Shown one piece after another: positions 1-9,094 of a stretch of 37,953 nt of DNA. The translations under genes were made by a program, and so were the position numbers. Numbering within the stretch: position 1 is the first letter of the stretch; every line of letters begins with the position of its first letter. The notes beneath the pieces were generated by a model. The model was not told the DNA's origin. It worked only from the letters and a program-made list of their open reading frames with translations, and ran no database searches. This stretch comes from a virus. The stretch is from positions 1-37,953 of the IMG/VR virus record IMGVR_UViG_3300031651_000006, one strand, 5' to 3'.

Positions 1-127
1 TTCTGGAGTTTGCCATACATCGCCCTTTTCGCCTGTATATTGGAATTGCATAATAAAATTGTGCAATTTAGCCACAGAAGTTAAATCCTTAACTACCTGT
101 AAATACTTATCAGTCGGTGTAAATTTA
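1..127. repeat. Direct terminal repeat, left copy (circular-contig overlap)
   Basis: These 127 bases are identical to the last 127 bases of the window. The repeat lies inside a single reading frame that is restored when the two ends are joined, so it probably reflects the overlap of a circularised assembly rather than a biological terminal repeat. A length of exactly 127 equals a common largest k-mer setting in short-read assemblers, which supports the artefact reading. Confidence 0.95.
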
Positions 128-153
128 GTCCATTTATTTTTAAATATACACAT
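1..153 (-). CDS. Transglutaminase-like cysteine peptidase, N-terminal part (gene spans the circle junction)
   Basis: This is the first part of the gene that continues at 37494-37953. The start is the ATG at 151-153, preceded by AAGGAGA, and translation begins MCIFKNKWTKF. Reading across the 127-base overlap gives an uninterrupted 161-residue protein. The gene lies between the signal-peptide adhesin-like gene (163-711) and the lysis cassette. The function is argued under the 37494-37953 entry; this part holds only the N-terminal helix region. Confidence 0.85.
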   Translation of the reverse strand, partial: MCIFKNKWTKFTPTDKYLQVVKDLTSVAKLHNFIMQFQYTGEKGDVWQTPE

Positions 154-162
154 AATATCTCC

Positions 163-711
163 TTAAAATGCCATTCCAAAAAAAATTGCATTACCTGCTT
201 CTACAGTTGCCCCTGTGCCATAAAGACTTAAACCCCAAGTAGTATTGGGTGATAAGGTAAAAGTAACATCAGAACAAGGTATATAGTCTCCTGCAATAGA
301 CCACCAATTTGCTCCAGTAGGAGTAAGATTGCGAACTCTTATGGCACCAGCAGTCCCATATATTCCAATATAATCTCCCTCTTCTACATCAAGGTCAACT
401 ACAAAAGTATTTAATCCAGCTACAAGATCGCCAACGGATACTGTACTTCTCGTTGAAAAGTTAGTGCCACTTACCAAATAAAAAATGGCGATTTCGACAC
501 CTTTTGCATCAGCACCTGCTACACTCCATATTTCTACCGATGTTATTTTTCCAGTAGCATTCGCAGGATTATATTTAGATATTAGAGTAGTATTACCAAC
601 ACTTTGGTTGGTAATACCATCATTCTGAAGTCCTACATCAATAGCAGTAGCCAAAACCACCATTTGAAATATTGCCATTATAAGAAATATAATTATTAAT
701 GTTTTTTTCAT
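163..711 (-). CDS. Exported beta-sandwich protein (signal peptide), unknown function
   Basis: The 182-residue product begins with a basic MKKT followed by a hydrophobic stretch of about 18 residues ending near ATA, which is a typical Sec signal peptide. The rest is rich in Thr, Gly, Val and Asn with alternating hydrophobic residues, suggesting a beta-sandwich or adhesin-like domain. I see no catalytic motif. It follows the fibre-like gene at 721-2271 by only 9 nt, and that gene also has a hydrophobic N-terminus, so the two are probably one translational unit. Exported fibre-like proteins are unusual for a phage. It could be a surface-display or superinfection factor, or a virion accessory with a membrane-anchored intermediate. 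Confidence 0.7.
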   Translation of the reverse strand: MKKTLIIIFLIMAIFQMVVLATAIDVGLQNDGITNQSVGNTTLISKYNPANATGKITSVEIWSVAGADAKGVEIAIFYLVSGTNFSTRSTVSVGDLVAGLNTFVVDLDVEEGDYIGIYGTAGAIRVRNLTPTGANWWSIAGDYIPCSDVTFTLSPNTTWGLSLYGTGATVEAGNAIFFGMAF

Positions 712-720
712 ATCTTCTCC

Positions 721-2271
721 TTATGGTGTAGCAAATGCCAAAGAAGCCACGCCGAAATAGTTTGTGCCATCCCAGTAAAAACTACATATATCAATTCCAT
801 TTGCAGTAGTGGTAAGAGTTGGCTTAGTTCCACCAGCCCACAAAACATCTGCATCATAAGCAGTTATTAATCTACTTCCAGTCCCATCTTGAACTATTTT
901 CAATAATACATTGCAAGGATTTGTGGGATTTGTAAAAGCAAGTGTTCCAACATTTCCCGTAAGAGTTACGGTTGCTTTATTCCCTAATGTCCAATTTACT
1001 GTAGTTGTTGTTACATTATAAGTAATAGTTTGTTGCGTAAATCCAATAGAATGTGCTCCTGCGTCCATTTCCCCGCCAAGTTCAGGTGAAGTATCATCTA
1101 CTGTATCTTCTAAAAATAAAGTTACATCTGATAGAACTGTATACAATTCTGCCTCTGTAGTTGCAGCAAAAACATCCAATTTATCAGCTACCAAAGCAGC
1201 AGCCGTTCCTAAATTACTAATATCAGCTTCTACCAATGCCCTACTTTCCCAGCTATCACCATCAGCTACCAACACATACTTATCGGTAGGAGTAGTCGAG
1301 CCAACATCAGACATATCAGATAATTGATAAGCAAGATCAGTTTTCATTTCCGAATAACTTCTACCCTCAATAGTAGTTGCATCTGTAAATCTGGCATAAT
1401 CATATTGAACGGGAGTACCAGAAGTAGTAACTGTTCCACCACCACCTGGAGTATCAAATTCTAAAGCAGTTTCTTCTGCATTAACTTTGACATATTTTCC
1501 TGCCTGGTCTGTATAGTTAGCAGGAGTATCAGTTAATCCTGTAAAAGTAGTAGAGCCACCACCAGCCTCATCTTCACATTCAAATTTACTTGTGGTAAAG
1601 TTATATTTTAATATCTTCCCATCAGCCAAATCAGTTAAATCTACATTACTTAAACTACCTATGCTTTCCTCGGTAATATTAGAGAGCTTATTATTAAAAG
1701 TATCCCAATCGGTATCATTTAATGCTCCAGTTGTATCTGTATCTGCCACAGCTAAAGATAATTCTTGTTCATCTAAAGATAAACCGCTGGGAGTTCCCAA
1801 AGTCAATATAGTATGTAATTCTGAATCGTTAGCAAGCGAAACTCCCCAGATATTCTCAACTTCTCCTTGTGTATCTATTGCAGTTTTAAGGTAATAAAGT
1901 GTTAAATCAAGACCTAATTCTACTTTAGTTTGCCACATCATTTCACCGGCAATATAAGCAGCAATATCGTCATTTACCGGAGCATTAGAAAATTTTAATC
2001 CGGCTTCGGGGATTTGGATCGTGCCGCCAGTAGTACCGTTTTTAGGATATAGATCATCTCTTTTAGAATGGACCAGCAAGGCCCCCAGATCATCAATTAT
2101 CTGTCTCATTTCATTGGTATCTTCCAGGGCATCGGCTTTGTCTCCGATGCCTACATAAAAATTGTCTCCGCTTTCTTGGGTATATTTGTAATATGCAGTA
2201 AATCCGGGAATACTAAATACTAATAGAAGGATTGATAAAATTATCCCCATCCATAATTTATTTTTTAACAT
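721..2271 (-). CDS. Tail-fibre-like protein with N-terminal signal/anchor segment
   Basis: This 516-residue protein starts MLKNK and has a hydrophobic segment at about residues 7-26 (ILSILLLVFSIPGF). It is followed by low-complexity, Gly/Thr/Asp-rich fibre-like sequence. Repeated motifs of the type LTDTPANYTDQAGKYV and a Gly-rich linker at about 270-280 are typical of phage fibres and hydrophobic-repeat adhesins. The C-terminal ~90 residues (GNKATVTLTGNVGTLAF through YWDGTNYFGV) resemble a domain common at the end of phage fibre proteins. The fibre assignment is from composition and position after the hub gene. The signal-like N-terminus is what is odd: virion fibres normally assemble in the cytoplasm. 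Confidence 0.75.
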   Translation of the reverse strand: MLKNKLWMGIILSILLLVFSIPGFTAYYKYTQESGDNFYVGIGDKADALEDTNEMRQIIDDLGALLVHSKRDDLYPKNGTTGGTIQIPEAGLKFSNAPVNDDIAAYIAGEMMWQTKVELGLDLTLYYLKTAIDTQGEVENIWGVSLANDSELHTILTLGTPSGLSLDEQELSLAVADTDTTGALNDTDWDTFNNKLSNITEESIGSLSNVDLTDLADGKILKYNFTTSKFECEDEAGGGSTTFTGLTDTPANYTDQAGKYVKVNAEETALEFDTPGGGGTVTTSGTPVQYDYARFTDATTIEGRSYSEMKTDLAYQLSDMSDVGSTTPTDKYVLVADGDSWESRALVEADISNLGTAAALVADKLDVFAATTEAELYTVLSDVTLFLEDTVDDTSPELGGEMDAGAHSIGFTQQTITYNVTTTTVNWTLGNKATVTLTGNVGTLAFTNPTNPCNVLLKIVQDGTGSRLITAYDADVLWAGGTKPTLTTTANGIDICSFYWDGTNYFGVASLAFATP

Positions 2272-2431
2272 CTTCTTTTTTCACCTCCATTCTAGTCGGT
2301 TTATAATTTTGAATTGTAGTTATAAGCACATCTCTAAGACCCTTCATACTAAACTGGCTCATTCTATTCCCGAGATTCTCCTGTAGATATTGAGTTAATA
2401 TCTTATCAATTTCTTTCGATAGATTTTCCAT
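2258..2431 (-). CDS. Small conserved-looking protein upstream of fibre gene
   Basis: A 57-residue ORF starts at the ATG at 2429-2431 with AAAGGAT upstream (MENLSKEIDKILTQY). It overlaps the start of the fibre-like gene by 14 nt, which indicates translational coupling. It is largely helical and charged, with no recognisable motif. It lies between the HNH gene and the fibre gene. It may be a fibre-assembly helper, but that is only inferred from position. Confidence 0.65.
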   Translation of the reverse strand: MENLSKEIDKILTQYLQENLGNRMSQFSMKGLRDVLITTIQNYKPTRMEVKKEDVKK

Positions 2432-2435
2432 AATA

Positions 2436-3161
2436 TTATCCTTTCAAAAATATATTATTAATTAATAGACTTAATAATATAGTATTGTTTATCCTATCAT
2501 GTTTTAATCTATTTTCTTTTTTGGGTAATAATCTCAAATTATATAAATTCCAACAATCTTTAAATTCTTTATCTTCTGGAGTTTTAAATATAAAAGCTCT
2601 TATGGGTATAATATGGTCAATATGTAATTTACCTTCTATAAAATCTTGCCAATTATAATTTTTAGGTATAGTCTTCTTTAAATGTCCTATTAAATTTCCT
2701 AATGTATAATCAATTAGATTTTCCCAATGTCTACCATTTTTATTCCCTTTTAAAGATTTTGTTATCGCCCTTCTCATTCTACAGTTAAGATTAAATTTTA
2801 AACTTGTTCTGTATTTATTATTAAAATGTTCTTTTACTCTTTTTTTATTCTTCTCATAATATTCTTTTACTTTTTCAGGATTATCCCCTTGCCATTGTTT
2901 GATATATTTTAATGCTTTTTCAGGATTATCTTTTTGCCATCGTTTAACCTGCTCCATTATTTTTTCTCGATTATTTTTATAATATTCTTTATTTTGTCTC
3001 ATTATTTTCTCAGGATTATTTTCTCGCCATTTTTTAATGTATTTTTTTACCTCTTCGGGATTATCTTTTTCCCATTTATATTTATATTTTTTAATTTTCT
3101 CAACATTATTTTTTTGATATTCCTTTTTATATTCCCTCATATATTCTTTTCTATTAAACAT
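2436..3161 (-). CDS. HNH homing-type endonuclease with N-terminal 15-residue repeats (copy 1)
   Basis: The 241-residue protein has two parts. Residues ~1-110 are a basic, Trp/Tyr-containing array with a 15-residue period (units such as NPEEVKKYIKKWREN). Residues ~115-241 are an HNH nuclease domain with LHIDHIIPI and the downstream Asn-rich strand NLYNLRLLPKKENR, which carry the His-Asp-His and Asn residues of HNH enzymes. Free-standing HNH genes of this kind are mobile homing endonucleases in phages. The gene follows promoter-leader element R1 (3187-3250) and is probably the first gene of the fibre-lysis unit. Close relatives are at 22009-22596 and 33705-34286, with a broken copy at 35762-36151. 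Confidence 0.9.
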   Translation of the reverse strand: MFNRKEYMREYKKEYQKNNVEKIKKYKYKWEKDNPEEVKKYIKKWRENNPEKIMRQNKEYYKNNREKIMEQVKRWQKDNPEKALKYIKQWQGDNPEKVKEYYEKNKKRVKEHFNNKYRTSLKFNLNCRMRRAITKSLKGNKNGRHWENLIDYTLGNLIGHLKKTIPKNYNWQDFIEGKLHIDHIIPIRAFIFKTPEDKEFKDCWNLYNLRLLPKKENRLKHDRINNTILLSLLINNIFLKG

Positions 3162-3186
3162 ATCTATTTTTATATCCTTTCATAAT

Positions 3187-3250
3187 AAAAAAAGAGCCAA
3201 AAACAGAATGTTTTATCATTCTTATTCTTGGCTCTCTAAAGTGGAGCTCT
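3187..3250 (-). promoter_or_regulatory. Leader attenuator element R1
   Basis: On the minus strand this starts AGAGCTCCACTTTAGAGAGCCA. It then forms an outer stem AGAGCCA/TGGCTCT and an inner stem AGAATG/CATTCT around an ATAAAA loop, followed by seven T. It lies 26 nt before the HNH start codon, with GAAAGGA as ribosome binding site. R2 and R3 have the same architecture. It can act as a terminator for the upstream unit and as an attenuator for the downstream one. Confidence 0.8.
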
Positions 3251-3269
3251 TCATTATTTAATTTTTAGA

Positions 3270-3299
3270 AATTTATTTAATTATTATTTAAGTTTCCAA
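3270..3299 (-). promoter_or_regulatory. Putative promoter for R1 unit
   Basis: A possible -35 TTGGAA (3294-3299) and -10 TAAATT (3270-3275) are separated by 18 nt and end 19 nt before the AGAGCTCCA box. This is weaker than the promoters at R2 and R3 and overlaps the end of the lipoprotein gene. It is supported mainly by its equivalent position. Confidence 0.4.
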
Positions 3300-3706
3300 A
3301 CTCCATCGATCTTATTTAAATACATAGAAAAATTATTAATCGTTTCGTTTGAACTTGAACAAATTTCATCAAAACAAACGGTTGCAGTTAAAGTAAGATT
3401 GATATTTACTTTGGAATTATTACCATTTGTTTCAATATAGTTAAGGTAAGCAGTGAAAACTAAAGTTGAAGAAGCAAAATAAGGTGTATTCTGATATCCT
3501 TCAATCATCTGATAAGCATTTCCATTTGGGATACAATAAGTTTTGGCTAATTCAAATTCTCGATTAGATAATGCAACCCAATAATTATTCACCGTCATTA
3601 ATATTTCTTCTGCATTGTGGAGTGGTGGAGTAGTTATTCCAGAACACCCAACTAATGACAAAATCAAAAATATGATAAAGACCGACAATAAAATCTTTTT
3701 CCTCAT
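3284..3706 (-). CDS. Predicted lipoprotein
   Basis: The 140-residue product has a basic start (MRKK), a hydrophobic core and the lipobox LVGC with the lipidated Cys at residue 21. It should therefore be membrane-attached after signal peptidase II cleavage. The mature part has a helix followed by strands and ends DGVWKLK. This layout, with YWVALSNREFELAKTYC near the N-terminus, is reminiscent of NTF2-like/DUF4878-type domains, though that is only a visual similarity. Phage lipoproteins often act in superinfection exclusion; here this is inference. It sits between a small unknown gene and element R1 at the end of the structural unit. Confidence 0.8.
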   Translation of the reverse strand: MRKKILLSVFIIFLILSLVGCSGITTPPLHNAEEILMTVNNYWVALSNREFELAKTYCIPNGNAYQMIEGYQNTPYFASSTLVFTAYLNYIETNGNNSKVNINLTLTATVCFDEICSSSNETINNFSMYLNKIDGVWKLK

Positions 3707-3751
3707 TTAATTTCACCCCCCATATAATTATAAACCCTTTTCTCTATTCTT

Positions 3752-4168
3752 TCAACTTTTAGGGTTTTTGTTAATAATATCTTCTACCTTCATATTATAT
3801 TTCTCAAATCCTTCATCTGTTATTTCTAAATGGTCTAATATTTTTTTAAGGGTTTTTCTTAATATTTTGGCTTCCGCTGGTGGGTTATACATATCGTTTA
3901 TTTTACTTGATAATTTTGACCTTCTTTTGGTATCTCTAAAATATTGATATTTAATGTAATCAAACGCTATTATTTTATTATCTTTTAATTCGTATAATGG
4001 AAAACTATCCCAACTATCATCTCTAATTTTTATATCAAAATTCCATTCGATATTTAATTTATAATCATAACCCAATATTTCTTCTTCAGAAATATTTAGT
4101 ATAATCTCATGTTCTATTTCATTATTTTCTTCATTAAAAGTCATAGATTTAATTTTTATATATATCAT
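3752..4168 (-). CDS. Hypothetical protein downstream of tail hub
   Basis: A 138-residue, acidic protein beginning MIYIKIKSMTFNEENNEIE. The N-terminal half looks beta-rich and the C-terminal half helical (LRKTLKKILDHLEI). No signal peptide or catalytic motif is visible. It starts 9 nt after the hub gene ends, so it probably belongs to the tail transcription unit. The role is unknown. Confidence 0.7.
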   Translation of the reverse strand: MIYIKIKSMTFNEENNEIEHEIILNISEEEILGYDYKLNIEWNFDIKIRDDSWDSFPLYELKDNKIIAFDYIKYQYFRDTKRRSKLSSKINDMYNPPAEAKILRKTLKKILDHLEITDEGFEKYNMKVEDIINKNPKS

Positions 4169-4177
4169 TTTGTCTCC

Positions 4178-7084
4178 TTACCAATTTGCATACGTGTAAT
4201 GTTTTCTCCAAGCACCATTAGTATAAAGTTTAGTTTGTCCATCTCCATCGTCAAAAGCTAAATCTCCAGTATGACCTGTTGGAGCAGAAGATAAAGTAGG
4301 TAATTGTAATGTTCCCGTAGAATAAAGATAAAACACTGTTGAAGTAGCCCATAGTTCTATACTTCCCGTTCCCTTTAGTTGTAATTTCCCATCTGTGCCT
4401 AATGCCCCTGCTGTGCTACCAAGTGCTAATTGTAAATGTTTATATCCAGATTTATATATATTGATAGTTCTACTTCCAGCATCATACATCCTTATTCCAC
4501 TATCTTCAAAATAAATATCCTCGTTTGTTCCGCCACCAACTTGAATTCGAACTGACCTTAAAGTCCCTGTTCTGATATTAGTTGCGGTAAGTAGACTTGT
4601 TTTTATATAGCCGCCTACAATAATTGTATTGTCCAATAAAGCAGCTGATACTAAATTATAATAGGCTAAATCACTTACAATATCAGCAGTATGGTCAGCA
4701 TTGGTCGGAGGCTTTGTCCCTGTTATAGCTGCGTAGGCAATACTATCTAAAGTTGCCAAAGCTCCAGCGTCCGTTAAATTAGCTATACCAGAACCACCTA
4801 TTATAGTAAGACTGCCTTTTAGAGATAAGTTACTACCATCCCATTTTAGATATTGAGTATTAGTCCCGATATGCAGTTTATATTTGTCTACATTATAACC
4901 CATCCAAAAACCAGCAGTGGCTCCACCATAAGTTTTCCCGGTTGAGCGAATATAACCAGCGGTATTTAAGGTTATATTCCCTGCTGTGATAGTTCCTAAA
5001 TCTGCGAATATAGCGGCAAGGTTGGTTCCATATATTTGAGCTGCAGTAATACATTTAGCCACAAGATCATTAGCCCCCGTTTTATTGGGAGCTATACTAT
5101 CAGCAGTAGGGGTAGAGGTAGCTCCTTCTGTCCCCGTTTGAGTAAAAGCTTTAATTCTATATCGATAATATTTTGTATAAGTCAGAAGTAAATCAAGCCA
5201 CATATAAGCATCTAATCTAACCCTCTCAGTCCATTCCCCAGTCCAGGTAGTACCATCATCGCTTTCCTGTCTTTCCACCGCATAACCGGCAATATTGCCT
5301 TCGGTTGCTCCTGTCCAGGTAATTTTAATTCCCGCAAGTATTGCAGTCGCCACCGCCCCACTCACTTGATCTGGGGTCTCGCTGTCGGTAGCAGTAACCT
5401 GCGTAATCTGGGAACTCCAATTGCTTCTATTTCCGTATATATCTACTGCACGGATATATACTTCATACTCAATATTTTGTTCTAACCCAGTCCAGATAAA
5501 ACTGATATCAGTAATAGTAACCAGCCCAAAGTCAGAATAAGCAGTCTTTTTATATTTTAATTCATAATGGGAAAAATCATCTTCGGTGTTAGCATTCCAT
5601 TCCGCTTTTAGCCAGGCTAAACTGGCCTGAGTAATCGAACCCATTCCTGTAGATAAAGCCAGTCCGGTAGGAGTATCTGGAGCAGTGGTATCCCGTTTTA
5701 GGCTTTCGCTACTTTGATATAATAAACTTAACAACAGATCTTCTAAACCCTTTAATTTAGTGGCAATAGTAACATTATAAACATAATATATAACTTCTCC
5801 GCCTTCTACTGATCTATATGGTATTTCTGCATCGGCAGCCGGTTTATATCCTATAGTGGCAATAGTTGCCGGTTTGTAAGGTTCTTTAGCCTCTTCAATA
5901 ACTACATCAACCCTAATCAATTCTACCCTGTATATAAGAAAGTCCTGGTTAATATCTCTTTTGGTAGAGCTTAAAGTTATGATTTGACCGCTTCTAACAT
6001 CACTTTGATTAGTTACAAAAGTTCCCTCAATTACCGGATCAGCATTTTGTAATAAATCAGCTTTCGCCCTATCAATAGCCCATTCCTTAGTATCTATATT
6101 ATTATCAGTTATACAAAATTCATGAATACCATCCCCGCCTTCAATAGCTTTTACCGCATCGATAGAATCCTGGTCATCCCAGCGAATAATAATGGGCTCA
6201 TCGGCCCCATAGGTAATTACAATTTCATCGCCATCGGCAGGGGTAGGTGTAGAAGTCCCTAACGATAAAACTTTAGTAGTGGCATTTAACATAAAATCAT
6301 AATCATCGGGGTTATCTACTCCATCCCAACCTACCGTTTTGGCCACGTCATTTAAAGTTGCAGAAGGGGCCGGCAAAGCATTGGCCTGATATTTGCAAGT
6401 CCAGGTTACAGTTGAGCCATCCCCGATAAATAATTCGGTAAAATCAAGGGTTTCATATTTTGAGCTTTTTATATATACCCGGTTTCTTAGCTGGGATATA
6501 TCAGTATTGATGATTAGATCTTTATAATATTTTTGGTCATCATCCAATTGGAAAGAGGCCGGATAATCGGTTTTTAAAAAGAAATAAATATCTTTATCAT
6601 AATCGATATACCATTCGTAACCGCAAGTTTCTGCTATTTTAGTTATAGCTTCCGATACTTGAACATAATCGAAGGATATTCTGGTTATAGTGGGGCCATC
6701 GCTAACGTTGACATAAGTAAAACCGGTAGTATATTTATCGATAATATCTTTAATAATATAACCACCAGTTTTATCTGAATATGATTCGATAACTAATTTT
6801 TTATCTAAATCCCGGGTATGATCTATACATTCTACTTGATCTTTCAAGAGATTGGGATTTAAAAAATCTTCTTCTTTAGTCAAGATCCTTCCCGAAAATA
6901 ATTTAGTAGAGCCTTCTTCGATTAAGACTGATTCTCCATCAGTAGGGGCTAGGGCTATATCATTACAAATAAAGGCAAAAGAAGCAGAATTGACCCGATT
7001 GGTAAGTTCATCAATTATGCTTAAAGATCTTGCGTCAACATATTCAGTGCGATCCACACCCGCGATTTTAACTGTTATCCCCAT
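4178..7084 (-). CDS. Tail hub / central fibre protein with FN3 domains
   Basis: This 968-residue protein begins MGITVKIAGVDRTEYVDARS. Its N-terminal ~430 residues resemble the baseplate-hub fold of siphovirus tail-associated proteins (gp27/Dit-Tal-like). Two fibronectin type III-like domains follow at about 467-568 (DTPTGLAL to NRSNWSSQ) and 573-665 (VSGAVATAILAGIKITW to YRYRIKAF). The rest is Gly/Thr-rich fibre sequence. The C-terminus TGHTGDLAFDDGDGQTKLY with ...GAWRKH is typical of phage fibre tips. It follows the tape measure, the usual position for the host-contact tail-tip protein. Its start (GGGGATAACAGTTAAAATCG context) immediately abuts the tape-measure stop. Confidence 0.85.
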   Translation of the reverse strand: MGITVKIAGVDRTEYVDARSLSIIDELTNRVNSASFAFICNDIALAPTDGESVLIEEGSTKLFSGRILTKEEDFLNPNLLKDQVECIDHTRDLDKKLVIESYSDKTGGYIIKDIIDKYTTGFTYVNVSDGPTITRISFDYVQVSEAITKIAETCGYEWYIDYDKDIYFFLKTDYPASFQLDDDQKYYKDLIINTDISQLRNRVYIKSSKYETLDFTELFIGDGSTVTWTCKYQANALPAPSATLNDVAKTVGWDGVDNPDDYDFMLNATTKVLSLGTSTPTPADGDEIVITYGADEPIIIRWDDQDSIDAVKAIEGGDGIHEFCITDNNIDTKEWAIDRAKADLLQNADPVIEGTFVTNQSDVRSGQIITLSSTKRDINQDFLIYRVELIRVDVVIEEAKEPYKPATIATIGYKPAADAEIPYRSVEGGEVIYYVYNVTIATKLKGLEDLLLSLLYQSSESLKRDTTAPDTPTGLALSTGMGSITQASLAWLKAEWNANTEDDFSHYELKYKKTAYSDFGLVTITDISFIWTGLEQNIEYEVYIRAVDIYGNRSNWSSQITQVTATDSETPDQVSGAVATAILAGIKITWTGATEGNIAGYAVERQESDDGTTWTGEWTERVRLDAYMWLDLLLTYTKYYRYRIKAFTQTGTEGATSTPTADSIAPNKTGANDLVAKCITAAQIYGTNLAAIFADLGTITAGNITLNTAGYIRSTGKTYGGATAGFWMGYNVDKYKLHIGTNTQYLKWDGSNLSLKGSLTIIGGSGIANLTDAGALATLDSIAYAAITGTKPPTNADHTADIVSDLAYYNLVSAALLDNTIIVGGYIKTSLLTATNIRTGTLRSVRIQVGGGTNEDIYFEDSGIRMYDAGSRTINIYKSGYKHLQLALGSTAGALGTDGKLQLKGTGSIELWATSTVFYLYSTGTLQLPTLSSAPTGHTGDLAFDDGDGQTKLYTNGAWRKHYTYANW

Positions 7085-9093
7085 TAGTGCCTCCGGTTAA
7101 GATTTATTTTTCTCAATATTTCATTGCTTACCGTCATAGCCAATCTTCTAGTATCTACCTCATCAGATATTTTATTATCGTGAATGTCTACATATATTTT
7201 AGTTTCACCAAAACTGGTTGAAGTAATATTTGAAGTCCCTACCGGTCCACCACCGGCAAAGGCAGGGACCGGGGTAGGCATCCCACCTACAACTGCAGCT
7301 ATTAAATTACTGGGGATCGCCCTAAATTTTTTAATAAAATCAGTCATGGGTTTGGCTATTACATATTCCCCTAGGGTTAATCTGGCCGGTATAGTATCAG
7401 CCACCCCACCAAATTGAAACTTTTTAACCTGACCGCCCATATCATAACCTACTCCACCGCCTTTTTCCCAGCCAATACCTAACCAGGGAAATAGCCAGGA
7501 AAAGGCTGCTAATACAACTAATTTCGCTATCATTGCAGCCACTGCTTTAATTAAAATATCCTTTAATCCTTCCCAAAAATTAGACCAACTCCACTCAAAT
7601 TCTTCCGACCCGGTTAATAATGCTTCTATGGCATTGGCTAAATTACTTTCAAGATAACCCACGATAGGATCAACAATGTTAGACTTAAAATCATTCTTTA
7701 GATTTTCAAATATGCTCATAATACCAGTCGATAATGTCTCTACAGGTTCATATACTAAAGGTAATCCATCAGTTATTCCTCTTCCGAGCTCCCCTGGGAT
7801 ATTCATTCCCCATTTATGAAGATCTTTTAACGGACCATACTCAATCGGTGAACGACTTCTAATAGGTTTGGCTATTGTCTCAACAACCCCATCCATTGCT
7901 TTTTCTATTCTCGGATTACCTGCTGCCAGTCCATTACCAAGGGCTTCTGTAATCTTCTTTCCCCAACCCTTAACCCAGTCAATAAGTTTATTAAGTCTTT
8001 CAAAGCCAGCTATAACAAAATCTATCATAGGCTGTATCTTTCCAAGTATTTTATCTTTTAAATCAGTAAAGAAAGCCACTATCTTTTCTACAAATCCACT
8101 AACATATTCAACAATTTTATCCCAGTTTTTCCAGATTGCAATTATGGCAGTAACCGCGATAATAAGTAATCCGATTGGGCCGGTTGCCACTGTTCCTATT
8201 AAAGCTATTGCGGGAGCCACCGCACTAAAAGCAGAAACTAACATCAGGATTGGCCCACCTACTGCAGCAGCAACTCCCACCACCGCAGCCACTTTCGTTA
8301 TTGTGGCAACCAGTTCAGGGTTTTCTTTAGTCCAGGCAACAACCTTGCCTACTATTTCAGTAACCTTTTCTATTAGGGGAATAACCGCCGGGATTAAAGT
8401 ATCTCCAATGGTCCTACCTGCACCAGCCAAAGATCCTTTTAAATCGGTCATCCTATCGGTAAATTCGGCTGCCTTAGTGGCTGCTTCGGTAGACATAGTT
8501 ATACCTAATTCTTTGGCCTTATTCATTAATTCATCTATACCACCCTCACCCTCTTTGAGTAAAGGTAATAATTGAGGGCCGGCTCTTGCTCCAAATAAAT
8601 CCATAGCAAGGGCTGCCTGTTTTGTAGGATCTTCAATAGCCGCTATTTTGGTAGCTGCCTCTTTCAAGACATCAACCGTACCCCTTAAATTGCCTTCTGA
8701 ATCCATAACAGCAATATCTAATAATTCAAAGGCTTCCATACCCTCACCGATTCCCATTGAAGCGTCATCCATTACTTTGGTTAGGCCTTTTAAACCTTTT
8801 TCTAATGTCAAAATATCTGTTCCGGATATATCTGCAGCATAAGCCAGGGCTGATAAATCCTCTACTGCCACCCCAGTCCGTAAGCTCATCTTGTCAAACT
8901 GATCACCGACTTGAGCAGTTTTGGTTACAATAGTGGCAAATGCAGCAGTAACTATCCCACCAACAACCGTTGCAGCCTTACCGATTTTCCCTATTTTTTC
9001 AGAAAAACTGGTTACATTTTTACCTGACTTATCTAATTCACCTTTTAATTTTGAGCCATCACCTAAAATGTTAACCCATATATCAGTAGCCAA
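7084..9093 (-). CDS. Tape measure protein
   Basis: The 669-residue product starts at a TTG (9091-9093) preceded by GGGGGTG. The N-terminal ~120 residues are helical with an early hydrophobic segment (AATVVGGIVTAAFATIV). A central block at ~260-330 has several hydrophobic, Ala/Gly/Val-rich helices typical of tape-measure proteins. Further hydrophobic helices lie near 530-560. The Gly-rich C-terminal part (KGGGVGYDMGGQVKKFQFGG and LTLGEYVIAKPM) is common at tape-measure ends. By the usual 0.15 nm per residue rule, the tail would be about 100 nm. It follows the frameshifted chaperone gene, as expected. Confidence 0.92.
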   Translation of the reverse strand: MATDIWVNILGDGSKLKGELDKSGKNVTSFSEKIGKIGKAATVVGGIVTAAFATIVTKTAQVGDQFDKMSLRTGVAVEDLSALAYAADISGTDILTLEKGLKGLTKVMDDASMGIGEGMEAFELLDIAVMDSEGNLRGTVDVLKEAATKIAAIEDPTKQAALAMDLFGARAGPQLLPLLKEGEGGIDELMNKAKELGITMSTEAATKAAEFTDRMTDLKGSLAGAGRTIGDTLIPAVIPLIEKVTEIVGKVVAWTKENPELVATITKVAAVVGVAAAVGGPILMLVSAFSAVAPAIALIGTVATGPIGLLIIAVTAIIAIWKNWDKIVEYVSGFVEKIVAFFTDLKDKILGKIQPMIDFVIAGFERLNKLIDWVKGWGKKITEALGNGLAAGNPRIEKAMDGVVETIAKPIRSRSPIEYGPLKDLHKWGMNIPGELGRGITDGLPLVYEPVETLSTGIMSIFENLKNDFKSNIVDPIVGYLESNLANAIEALLTGSEEFEWSWSNFWEGLKDILIKAVAAMIAKLVVLAAFSWLFPWLGIGWEKGGGVGYDMGGQVKKFQFGGVADTIPARLTLGEYVIAKPMTDFIKKFRAIPSNLIAAVVGGMPTPVPAFAGGGPVGTSNITSTSFGETKIYVDIHDNKISDEVDTRRLAMTVSNEILRKINLNRRH

Positions 9094-9094
9094 T

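Noticed and set aside
7868-8575. Plus-strand 235-codon frame
   Set aside because: It lies wholly inside the tape measure gene on the other strand, has shadow-like Ile/Pro/Ser-rich composition and has no ribosome binding site.
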